Notes under the pieces: generated by a model
The model's input: only the letters and a program-made list of their open reading frames with translations
Databases searched by the model: none
Told to the model about the DNA's origin: nothing
Program-made: the position numbers and the translations under genes
Shown here: piece after piece, positions 8,597 through 16,274 of the stretch
Layout: the number at the start of each line of letters is the position of its first letter
Numbering within the stretch: position 1 is the stretch's first letter
From: Flavobacteriaceae bacterium
GTDB lineage: Bacteria > Bacteroidota > Bacteroidia > Flavobacteriales > Flavobacteriaceae
Assembly: GCA_002703065.1 (NCBI GenBank)
Contig: PAEO01000015.1
Span: 72,696-98,290, forward strand
Direction of reading: 5' to 3'
Length of the DNA stretch: 25,595 bases

Positions 8597-9935
8597 AGCA
8601 GCATTCACAATAATCTTACTGATCTGCAATACACTTAGCTCTCAGCAAAAAATTAAGATTGACGGTCTTGCAGCTGTTGTAGGTGACTTTATCATTCTTG
8701 ACTCAGATATTGATAAGACATTAATTGATCTACAATCTCAAGGTGTTGCAACTGATAATCTAGACAAATGTAGTTTACTAGGTAAATTAATGGAAGATAA
8801 GCTTTATGCTCATCATGCTGAACAGGATAGTTTAGAAATTGACAATCAACAAATATTTAACTATGTTGATCAAACGATTGAATATTTTGTTAGTCAGCTA
8901 GGAGATATTGATAAGGTTTTAGAATTCTATAAAAAAGAAGATGAACAGACTTTTAGGCAAGAACTTTTTGAAATCAATAAAGTGAATCAGCTTTCACAAA
9001 AAATGCAATCTAAAATTGTAGATGAAATTGAAATTACACCTGAAGAAGTAAAGCAATTTTTTAATGATATTCCAAGATACGATTTGCCAATTTTTGGTGC
9101 AGAATTAGAGATATCTCAGATTGTTGTTAAACCTGAAGTTAGTGAAGCTGAGAAGAAGAAAGTTATAGATAGACTTGAATCAATTCGAGATGATGTTGTT
9201 GTGAATGGATCTAGTTTTGCTACTAAAGCGATCTTGTACTCACAGGATCCAGGCTCAAGATCTACTGGTGGAAAATATACTTTAAATAGAAATAGACCAC
9301 AAATGGTAAAAGAATTTAGAGATGTTGCCTACAGACTAAAAGAAAATGAAGTTTCTGATCCATTTGAAACCGAATTTGGTTGGCACATTGTTAAGGTTGA
9401 TAGAATTAGGGGACAGGAAGTAGACGTAAGACATATTCTTCTAACACCAGAAATTTCACCTGATGCAATGTCAGAAGCAAAAAAGAAAGTTGATTTAATT
9501 AGAAAGAGAGTAGTAGATGAAGAATTAACTTTTCAAGAAGCTGCTAAATCTTTTTCTGATGAAAAATCTACAAAAAATAATGGAGGTGTTCTCATCAATC
9601 CAACAACTGGAGATACAAGATTTGAGTTAACTAAAATTGATCCAGTATTATATAATCAGATTCAAAGACTTGGAGATAACGAAATTTCATCACCTCTTCT
9701 TGAACAAGATCGTCAAGGTAATCAAAGTTATAAATTGATAATGGTTTCTGATAGGTTTGATGAACACGTAGCCGATTACTCTAAAGATTATATAAAAATC
9801 AAAGAACTAGCTTTAAAAGAAAAACAACTTACCGCAATCCAAAAGTGGATGAATGAAAAGATTATTGATACTTACATCTCTGTAAATAATCAAAACAAAC
9901 AGTGTAATTTTGCGAATAAGTGGTTAAAAAATTAA
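8559..9935 (+). CDS. surA: SurA-type periplasmic chaperone with two parvulin PPIase domains
   Basis: A 458-aa periplasmic chaperone and peptidyl-prolyl isomerase, expected to guide outer-membrane proteins to the BAM complex. A cleavable signal peptide ends near SSQ (27-29). The SurA-N helical domain spans about 32-170, starting at IDGLAAVVGDFIIL. Parvulin domain 1 lies at about 183-283 (EISQIVV...GWHIVKVDR). Parvulin domain 2 lies at about 288-400 (DVRHILLTPE...YKLIMVSDR). Both carry the family strand pattern, and domain 2 the RHIL motif. The order matches E. coli SurA, with a slightly longer chain. The gene starts inside the preceding lipoprotein gene and overlaps ccsBA by 16 nt, so the three genes are probably translationally coupled. 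Orthology to E. coli SurA is likely, though Bacteroidota often carry several paralogues. Confidence 0.88.
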   Translation: MQRKITSFSLISKAAFTIILLICNTLSSQQKIKIDGLAAVVGDFIILDSDIDKTLIDLQSQGVATDNLDKCSLLGKLMEDKLYAHHAEQDSLEIDNQQIFNYVDQTIEYFVSQLGDIDKVLEFYKKEDEQTFRQELFEINKVNQLSQKMQSKIVDEIEITPEEVKQFFNDIPRYDLPIFGAELEISQIVVKPEVSEAEKKKVIDRLESIRDDVVVNGSSFATKAILYSQDPGSRSTGGKYTLNRNRPQMVKEFRDVAYRLKENEVSDPFETEFGWHIVKVDRIRGQEVDVRHILLTPEISPDAMSEAKKKVDLIRKRVVDEELTFQEAAKSFSDEKSTKNNGGVLINPTTGDTRFELTKIDPVLYNQIQRLGDNEISSPLLEQDRQGNQSYKLIMVSDRFDEHVADYSKDYIKIKELALKEKQLTAIQKWMNEKIIDTYISVNNQNKQCNFANKWLKN

Positions 9936-12900
9936 TATCAATTCTAGTTTCAACTAGATTAACAGCATTTCTCTTCATTTCATTTTCATTAGCTATGGCT
10001 ATTGGGACCTTCATTGAAAGTTTTTATGGTACTGATGCATCTAAAATTTTAGTTTATAATGCCACTTGGTTTGAAGTTATGATGCTTTTATTTGTTATTA
10101 ACTTTGCATATAACATCAAAAGATATAGCCTTCTTAGAAAAGAGAAATTTGCTGTATTAATTTTACATATATCTTGGATACTCATAATTGTTGGTGCTGG
10201 AATAACAAGATACATTGGTTATGAAGGTATAATGCCAATAAGAGAAGGAGCTAATTCAAATCAGTTTTTATCAACTGACACCTATGTTACTGTTCTAGTG
10301 GATGGTGAGATGAATGGTCAACCAAAGAGAAAGATGCTAGAAAAAAAAGTCCTACTTTCTGAGGCTACAGATTTTCATAACAAATTGGAGGTTTTGTCAA
10401 AATTTGAAGAATTCTTTCAATTTGGATTTAACAATGATTTTAATGATCAAAATTTTAAAGTTGAATACTTAGATTTTGTTGAAAATGTTGAATATAAAGT
10501 TGTTGAAGGAGATAGTGATAAAAAGTTTCTCAAACTGGTAGAAGCCTCAAGCGGGGATCGTCATGATCATTATCTTGAGGATGGGGAAGTTACTAATATC
10601 CATGGTGTATTATTTTCTTTAAATAATAAAATTGATGGAGCTATAAACATCACTTCTGATGGTTATGATCTTTTCATTGAATCTTCTTTTAATGGATCAT
10701 ATATGAGAATGATCGATCAACTTAATGGACGAGTTGAAAAAGAAATTCAAGACGAATTACAATATAGGAGTCTTTACAATATCGCAGGATTACAATTTGT
10801 TTTTCCAGAACCAATTATTAGTGGTAATTATAAACTAGTAAAAAATGAGGAAGAAGAAACAAATCAAAATCTGTTAAAATTAAAAATCTCAAGTAATGGT
10901 GAGCAAAAAATAGTAGAGTTGGCAGGTGGCAAAGGAGTTGCTGATCAATATCAAACTTTTTCATTGGCAGGACTTGATTTTTCACTGAAATATGGATCTC
11001 TTTTATATGAATTACCTTTCTATTTAAAATTAAATGACTTTATAGCCGAAAAATATCCTGGTACTGAAAAAAGCTATAGTAGTTTTATGAGTAGAGTTAG
11101 CGTTGACAGTGATAAAACTTTCGACTATGATATTTATATGAATCATATTCTTAACCATAAAGGATATAGATTTTTTCAGGCATCATTTGATCCAGATGAA
11201 AAGGGTACTATTTTATCAGTAAACAAAGATTTTTTTGGAACTCTAGTTACCTATATAGGTTACATTTTGCTTTATATAGGTTTAGTTGCAATAATGTTAT
11301 ATGGAAAAACTAGATTTAAAGATTTATCTGTTAGGCTAGATAAATTAAAGTCAAAGAGAATAAATCTATCTGTTTTCTTATTATTTTTTTCTACTGCAGT
11401 TTTAGGTCAGGTAGATTATACTCATGATGGAGATAATTTTTCCATGGATCCTACAATTAAGAATTATGTGGTTGATTTACAACATGCAAATAAATTTGGT
11501 GAAATTGTAATTCAAGATGCTGGTGGAAGAATGAAGCCATTGAACACTTTTTCATCAGAACTTTTAAGAAAAGTAAGTAAATCAGATACATACAATGATT
11601 TAAATTCTGATCAAGTTTTTTTATCAATACTTAGAAATCCTCTTGCATGGTACTCTGAACCCGTAATTTACTTAAAAAGAGGAAATGACAGTATTAGAAA
11701 TATTATTGGTGTTGATAAAGAAAGTAAATATGCAGCATTTATTAATTTCTTTGATGATAGAGGTAATTATAAGTTATCTTCTTACCTAGAAAAAGCTTAT
11801 AAATCATCTCTACCAAATCAGTTTGAAAAAGATTTTATAGCTACTGATAGAAAAGTAAATCTATTTTTTTCTGCTTTAGAAGGAGAAATTCTTAAAATTT
11901 TCCCTATCCCAAATGACGAAAATAATAAGTGGATTTCTCAATCCGAAGTTAAAGATTATAACTATCAAAATGTTGATTCTTTGTTTGTGAATAATATTGT
12001 TCCACTATATCTAAAAGAATTAGATAATGGTGTTAGTTCTAATAATTATTCTAATGCTGAAAGAATCCTTGAAAGCATTAAAGGATTTCAATTAAAATAT
12101 GGAGGCGATGTAGTGCCAAGTGAAGATAGAATCAAAGCAGAAGTTTTGTACAATAAATATGATATTTTTAAAAGATTATTTCTTTATTATTTTCTAGCAG
12201 GTTTAGCATATTTTGTCTTTATAATTTTACAAATATTCAATTCAAATAAAAAAATAAACAACCTCTTCAATTATATATTTAAAGGGTTTAAAATTATAAT
12301 TTTTGGATTATTTATTTTGCATACAATTGGCTTAATCGCCAGAGGTTATATTTCAGGACATGCACCCTGGAGTGATGCTTATGAATCAATGATTTATGTA
12401 GCTTGGGCTACTATGGGTATAGGACTCTTATTTGCTAAAAAATCTGATTTAACATTAGCTTCAACCTCATTTGTTGCATCGATGATTTTGATGATTGCAC
12501 ATTGGAATTGGATGGATCCTTCAATTGCTAATTTAGTTCCTGTTCTTGATAGTTATTGGTTAATGATACATGTTTCTATTATTGTTGGAAGTTACGGTCC
12601 ATTTGCTCTAGGAATGATATTAGGTATTGTTTCTCTATTCTTGATGATTTTATCTACATCTAAAAACGCAAAAGTAATTAAGCATAAGCTTTCTGAACTA
12701 ACCATAATTAATGAATTGGCTCTTACTATTGGATTAGTTATGTTAACAATAGGTAACTTCCTTGGTGGAATGTGGGCCAATGAAAGCTGGGGTCGTTACT
12801 GGGGATGGGATCCTAAAGAAACATGGGCCTTGATAAGTATTTTAGTTTATGCTTTTGTTCTTCATATGAGATTAATTCCCAAAATGAGAGGAAGTTGGTT

Positions 12901-13099
12901 ATTTAACTTAATGTCAATAATAGCTTTTGCAAGTATAGTTATGACATATTTCGGAGTGAATTTCTATTTAGTTGGCCTTCACTCATATGCCAGTGGTGAT
13001 AAAGTAATTACACCTGATTTTGTTTATTACAGTATTATATTCGTATTTATCCTCGGTACGATTTCAAAGTGGAGATACAATAAATTCCTAAGTAAATAA
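9920..13099 (+). CDS. ccsBA: CcsBA fused cytochrome c haem lyase (ResB-ResC)
   Basis: A 1059-aa membrane protein of System II cytochrome c biogenesis. It moves haem outward and attaches it to CxxCH apocytochromes. The ResB/CcsB part has membrane segments near 12-32, 50-66 and 76-98 (His83 in the third) and a large periplasmic domain up to about 440, then another membrane segment. The CcsA/ResC part, with several C-terminal helices, holds the haem-handling WWD motif at 952-970 (WANESWGRYWGWDPKETWA). It is flanked by His801 (LHTIGL) and His1021 (GLHSYASG), the likely haem ligands. The fused form is common in Bacteroidota and Epsilonproteobacteria. The start is GTG: an in-frame TAA lies immediately upstream. 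The middle segment NLSVFLLFFSTAVLGQ (near 482-497) resembles a signal peptide, perhaps a trace of an ancestral separate ccsA. Confidence 0.93.
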   Translation: MVKKLISILVSTRLTAFLFISFSLAMAIGTFIESFYGTDASKILVYNATWFEVMMLLFVINFAYNIKRYSLLRKEKFAVLILHISWILIIVGAGITRYIGYEGIMPIREGANSNQFLSTDTYVTVLVDGEMNGQPKRKMLEKKVLLSEATDFHNKLEVLSKFEEFFQFGFNNDFNDQNFKVEYLDFVENVEYKVVEGDSDKKFLKLVEASSGDRHDHYLEDGEVTNIHGVLFSLNNKIDGAINITSDGYDLFIESSFNGSYMRMIDQLNGRVEKEIQDELQYRSLYNIAGLQFVFPEPIISGNYKLVKNEEEETNQNLLKLKISSNGEQKIVELAGGKGVADQYQTFSLAGLDFSLKYGSLLYELPFYLKLNDFIAEKYPGTEKSYSSFMSRVSVDSDKTFDYDIYMNHILNHKGYRFFQASFDPDEKGTILSVNKDFFGTLVTYIGYILLYIGLVAIMLYGKTRFKDLSVRLDKLKSKRINLSVFLLFFSTAVLGQVDYTHDGDNFSMDPTIKNYVVDLQHANKFGEIVIQDAGGRMKPLNTFSSELLRKVSKSDTYNDLNSDQVFLSILRNPLAWYSEPVIYLKRGNDSIRNIIGVDKESKYAAFINFFDDRGNYKLSSYLEKAYKSSLPNQFEKDFIATDRKVNLFFSALEGEILKIFPIPNDENNKWISQSEVKDYNYQNVDSLFVNNIVPLYLKELDNGVSSNNYSNAERILESIKGFQLKYGGDVVPSEDRIKAEVLYNKYDIFKRLFLYYFLAGLAYFVFIILQIFNSNKKINNLFNYIFKGFKIIIFGLFILHTIGLIARGYISGHAPWSDAYESMIYVAWATMGIGLLFAKKSDLTLASTSFVASMILMIAHWNWMDPSIANLVPVLDSYWLMIHVSIIVGSYGPFALGMILGIVSLFLMILSTSKNAKVIKHKLSELTIINELALTIGLVMLTIGNFLGGMWANESWGRYWGWDPKETWALISILVYAFVLHMRLIPKMRGSWLFNLMSIIAFASIVMTYFGVNFYLVGLHSYASGDKVITPDFVYYSIIFVFILGTISKWRYNKFLSK

Positions 13100-13118
13100 A
13101 GGTATAGTTTTTGTTTTT

Positions 13119-13126
13119 TAAATTTG
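13119..13126 (+). promoter_or_regulatory. -7 promoter element placed for a leaderless transcript
   Basis: TAAATTTG fits TAnnTTTG exactly and ends only 4 nt before the GTG start at 13131. Transcription would begin at or next to the start codon, giving a leaderless mRNA. A -33 TTTG at normal spacing is not evident. Confidence 0.45.
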
Positions 13127-13130
13127 TATC

Positions 13131-13748
13131 GTGAGAAGATTCTTATTTACATTATTTCTTACACTATTTATAGTTAACTCCTATTCTCAAGTTGAGAGTA
13201 GTAGTCGTAAAATTGATATAACTCCGCCTAAAAAATCAGTTAAAATCCCACCTATTATTAAAAATAATCCTAATTCATTTACATTTAAGAAAATTGAAAA
13301 AAGTGAAGATAAAAAGGGTTTCATGATTTCTGATAAAGAATATTATTTGAATCCTGGAGACACTTATTTAAAAAAATTGAACAAGGAAAAAGAAAAAAAT
13401 CCAAACAATTATACAGGTGATGCTTATCTAGGTGATGTTAAGACAATTTCTGATACTGCTAATATTGTCTGTAGAGATTTTGAATATGTAGACGGTGATC
13501 GTGTATCCATTCTTGTAAACGATGAGGTTGTTGTTCAAAATTTAACCTTGAATTCGTCATTCAGAGGAATTAATTTGAAACTAAAAGAAGGATTCAATAA
13601 AATAGAATTCATTGCATTAAATCAGGGTGAATCTGGCCCTAATACCGCTGAATTAAGAATTTATGATGATAATGACGTTTTATTATCTGCGAATCAATGG
13701 AATTTAGCAACTGGAGCAAAAGCTACATTGATAATTGTCAAGCAATAG
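13131..13748 (+). CDS. Conserved secreted protein of unknown function
   Basis: A 205-aa exported protein. The signal peptide MRRFLFTLFLTLFIVNSYSQ is probably cleaved near residue 20. A Pro/Lys-rich linker (about 28-75) leads to a beta-rich C-terminal domain (about 105-205) with strands such as DFEYVDGDRVSILVNDE, GFNKIEFIALNQGESGPN and a closing KATLIIVKQ. The pattern suggests a beta-sandwich adhesin-like or binding fold. I recall similar secreted proteins in flavobacteria but know no function. The start is GTG: an in-frame TAA lies 9 nt upstream of it and no ATG fits the signal peptide. It follows ccsBA by 31 bp but appears to have its own promoter, and a strong terminator follows. Confidence 0.75.
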   Translation: MRRFLFTLFLTLFIVNSYSQVESSSRKIDITPPKKSVKIPPIIKNNPNSFTFKKIEKSEDKKGFMISDKEYYLNPGDTYLKKLNKEKEKNPNNYTGDAYLGDVKTISDTANIVCRDFEYVDGDRVSILVNDEVVVQNLTLNSSFRGINLKLKEGFNKIEFIALNQGESGPNTAELRIYDDNDVLLSANQWNLATGAKATLIIVKQ

Positions 13749-13800
13749 TTCATATTAACTTAACATATCTATAAAACTTAAGGTTTTTAGTTTTTAATTG

Positions 13801-13832
13801 AAAAGGCTACATAAAAATGTAGCCTTTTTTTA
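13801..13832 (+). terminator. Rho-independent terminator after the secreted-protein gene
   Basis: A 12-bp perfect stem (13801-13812 with 13817-13828; core AAGGCTACAT) with an AAAA loop is followed by more T residues. It closes the guaB-to-13748 block. Confidence 0.9.
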
Positions 13833-13924
13833 TTTTCACATATTTTTAATTTCTAAATTTTAAGAACATAATTTTAATAAATTCGTAAAATTATTCTTTC
13901 AAAAATTAGTAATTAATAAAATAC

Positions 13925-13932
13925 TATCTTTG
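13925..13932 (+). promoter_or_regulatory. -7 promoter element for the exported-protein unit at 14007
   Basis: TATCTTTG fits TAnnTTTG exactly and predicts a leader of about 68 nt before the ATG at 14007. A weak TTTC at 13897-13900 is the only -33 candidate. The surrounding 13833-14006 is AT-rich, with no other structure that I can see. Confidence 0.5.
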
Positions 13933-14006
13933 GTTAATTATTTTATAATAATTTTTTAATCTAAAAAGTACTTTTGATTATGTAAAATTCAACAATTAAT
14001 CTTAAA

Positions 14007-14789
14007 ATGAAAAAATTAACTTATCTGGTAGTTTTGCTACTTTCTATAGCAACCTACTCACAACAATCAATTGCAAATATTACTTTCCATGATGTTCCTA
14101 GAGAAAAAATGGATGAGTTTTTAACTCTTCATAAAAAATTTCATGATGTATCAATTTCTGATGAATCAACTGTAACAGGTGGTGGTATTTTTGCCCACAA
14201 GTATGCTGGAAATTATTCAGTTGCTACATATGCATTTTATAATTCAGAATCTGATTTAGAAAAAGACACTGCTGCTGCTGCTGCAGCTAGAACAGCATAC
14301 TGGAATTCACTTTCTGATGATGAAAAACAAGTTGTAGGTCCACAATGGGGCAATTACAATAAAATGGCTGTTTATAATCATTATGATGAAATCAGAATCT
14401 CTAATGAAAACTCATTGTTTTGGGAAGCAGAAGATCTTGATTGGTCAACTTATAAAATAATGGTTGTATCTAAGTACAATGTTAAGTGGGGAATGAATCA
14501 GGATTTTAATGCTGGTTTACAACAGAATCTTAAAAATTACCAAGATAGTGGAATTCCAGTTGCAGTTTACTCAAACAGACATCTTTATGGAGCAGGTTAT
14601 TCGTTTAATATATATATATTTTATGATTCTTGGTCAGATTTTGCAGCATTTGAGGAAGGTGATTTTCAACCTATGAATGAAACTTCTAAGAAGTTTTGGG
14701 CATCAGTTGTAGATCACGAAGATGAGATATTGGTGATGCTTGGTGGAATTGACCCTGTAACAAAACAAATTAATTACATAAACCAATAA
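14007..14789 (+). CDS. Secreted two-repeat alpha+beta protein, possibly dimeric alpha/beta-barrel-like
   Basis: A 260-aa exported protein of unknown function. The signal peptide covers residues 1-19 (ends TYSQ). Two similar halves are visible at about 22-85 and 149-215. Each has a beta strand, a helix with hydrophobic spacing, a strand rich in aromatic residues, then F-Y-(N/D)-S and an acidic helix start (compare YAFYNSESDLEKD with YIFYDSWSDFAAFE). This pattern suggests two ferredoxin-like domains of the NIPSNAP / antibiotic-biosynthesis-monooxygenase kind, but I see no diagnostic active-site motif. A six-Ala run occurs at 89-94. It is first in a unit with two SnoaL/NTF2-like exported proteins, the next gene starting 2 nt after its stop. 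The fold is inferred; exported location is well supported. Confidence 0.7.
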   Translation: MKKLTYLVVLLLSIATYSQQSIANITFHDVPREKMDEFLTLHKKFHDVSISDESTVTGGGIFAHKYAGNYSVATYAFYNSESDLEKDTAAAAAARTAYWNSLSDDEKQVVGPQWGNYNKMAVYNHYDEIRISNENSLFWEAEDLDWSTYKIMVVSKYNVKWGMNQDFNAGLQQNLKNYQDSGIPVAVYSNRHLYGAGYSFNIYIFYDSWSDFAAFEEGDFQPMNETSKKFWASVVDHEDEILVMLGGIDPVTKQINYINQ

Positions 14790-14791
14790 GT

Positions 14792-15283
14792 ATGAAATAT
14801 ATATATACAACTTTAATTTGCTTTCTTTTCGTGGGATGCTCTACATCAAATCAATCAATAATTAAATCTGATGATGAACTTACAGCTAGCATTGTAAGCC
14901 ATATTGAAAGTTATCAAGCAAACGATTTTACTTTTTTTGATCAGTATTCTGAAGATGTTATTTCCAGGATTAACAATATAGTTATAGACGGAAAAGATGA
15001 TCTTCTTAATGGTTGGAAGTCTCATCATGATTTTCTATATGAAAATATAAATATTGAGGATTTATATGTTCATACAAATTATTTCGCTGATGGCACCATT
15101 TGGTCAAATGCATGGTTTACATGGACTGGAAAAGGTCAAACCACAGGTGACAACTATTCTAACAGAAGTCACTTTGATTATAAATGGGAAGATGGTAAAA
15201 TAGTTGAAGTTGTAGCATATTTCAGTGAAACCATTGAAAATACAGAAATTGCTGCATATACTGCCTCTTTGGAAGAAAAATAA
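14792..15283 (+). CDS. SnoaL/NTF2-like lipoprotein
   Basis: A 163-aa lipoprotein with lipobox FVGC (Cys16). The mature part fits a single NTF2-like cone fold: an N-terminal helix SIVSHIESYQANDFTFFDQY, a VISRINN strand, then long strands carrying WSNAWFTWTG and HFDYKWEDGKIVEVVAYFSE. The 'W..GKI' turn between the last strands is typical of SnoaL-like proteins. These act as enzymes (cyclases, isomerases) or as small-molecule binding proteins. No catalytic Asp/His set can be assigned with confidence. It sits 2 nt after the preceding gene and 17 nt before the next exported NTF2-like protein, so all three likely share one mRNA. Location is the periplasm or cell surface. Confidence 0.75.
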   Translation: MKYIYTTLICFLFVGCSTSNQSIIKSDDELTASIVSHIESYQANDFTFFDQYSEDVISRINNIVIDGKDDLLNGWKSHHDFLYENINIEDLYVHTNYFADGTIWSNAWFTWTGKGQTTGDNYSNRSHFDYKWEDGKIVEVVAYFSETIENTEIAAYTASLEEK

Positions 15284-15300
15284 TTTAAATATGAATTGAA

Positions 15301-16227
15301 ATGAAAAAAGTAATTTATTTATTAAGTTTTTTATTTGTTTTTTCTCTAAACGCACAAAAAAACAAAAATGGAGTTATTTACGATAAACACCCTGGAATTG
15401 ACTTAGTAGCTTCATTCCATGAAGCCTATGCATCTGGAGATTTAGATAAAGTTGCATCACTTCTTGATGATAGCGTGAGATGGTATGATGGAAATTCTGA
15501 AAACAAAGATGATCTAGGTGGAACTAAAAATAATGTTTTAAATAATGTTAGATGGTTCAAAAACTATTATGATTATGTTTCATTTAAAGATACAGAAGGA
15601 GCATATCCAGATGCATTAGAATATAAAAGATCAGGAAATTGGGTTCAATCCTGGTTCCATGTTTACGGAGTACATAAAAGTACTGGTGTAGAGCTTGATC
15701 ATCCTGTTTTAAGGATATATCGCTTAAACGAAGATTCCTCTCTTATCACAGCAATTATTGAGTATAGTAATAAGAGAAATTTTGGAATGATTAGAGAAGC
15801 TCAAACCGATAGAAAAAATGGTGTAATTTACAATAGTCATGAAAACATTAACACTGTAAGAAAGTTCATGTATTCATTTTTAAATAAAGATTATGATAGA
15901 GCTTATTCCTATTGGCATGAAAATGCAGTTATTAGAAATATTAATCTTCCGTGGGGAACTTCATTGACTCTTGATGAGGCTATAAAAGCAAATTCTGAAC
16001 TCTTAGAAAACTTTGATTTATATGCAGTTGATGAAATTGGTTATCCTGATTACATCGAATATGATTGGAGAGATAGTAGAAATGTGTTGTCATGGTGGAT
16101 GATGAGATTTACAAGAAAATCTGATGGTAAAAAGGTTAATGTTCCTCTTCATCATTCATTTGATTTTGATTCAGATGGTAAAATTATAAGTTCTTGGTCT
16201 TATTGGAATCAATCACTTTTTGAATAA
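15301..16227 (+). CDS. Secreted protein with two tandem SnoaL/NTF2-like domains
   Basis: A 308-aa exported protein with a signal peptide ending at NAQ (17-19). It is an internal duplication with a period of about 150 aa. NGVIYDKHPGI (23-33) repeats as NGVIYNSHENI (173-183). The segments from YPDALEY (102-108) and YPDYIEY (248-254) both run on through a Trp-rich strand into a 'KSTG/KSDG' turn and a final strand. Each half starts with a helix (SFHEAYASGDLDK, FMYSFLNKDYDRAY) as in NTF2-like domains. Fusing two copies would build the family's usual dimer in one chain. Function is unknown; a role in binding or processing a small hydrophobic compound is inferred from fold and neighbours. A terminator follows 23 nt after the stop. 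Confidence 0.78.
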   Translation: MKKVIYLLSFLFVFSLNAQKNKNGVIYDKHPGIDLVASFHEAYASGDLDKVASLLDDSVRWYDGNSENKDDLGGTKNNVLNNVRWFKNYYDYVSFKDTEGAYPDALEYKRSGNWVQSWFHVYGVHKSTGVELDHPVLRIYRLNEDSSLITAIIEYSNKRNFGMIREAQTDRKNGVIYNSHENINTVRKFMYSFLNKDYDRAYSYWHENAVIRNINLPWGTSLTLDEAIKANSELLENFDLYAVDEIGYPDYIEYDWRDSRNVLSWWMMRFTRKSDGKKVNVPLHHSFDFDSDGKIISSWSYWNQSLFE

Positions 16228-16250
16228 CATTAAATCATTTTGACAATGAG

Positions 16251-16274
16251 AACCCGCTTTTTAGCGGGTTTTTT
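16251..16274 (+). terminator. Rho-independent terminator between convergent units
   Basis: AACCCGCT (16251-16258) pairs with AGCGGGTT (16263-16270) around a TTTT loop, followed by TTTT. The T-tract overlaps the stop codon (16273-16275) of the convergent minus-strand gene. On the minus strand no T-tract follows the hairpin, so it works mainly for the rightward unit. Confidence 0.85.

Noticed and set aside
15104..15355. Minus-strand 83-codon open frame across the NTF2-like genes
   Set aside because: It spans two well-supported plus-strand genes and has low-complexity content; a shadow.
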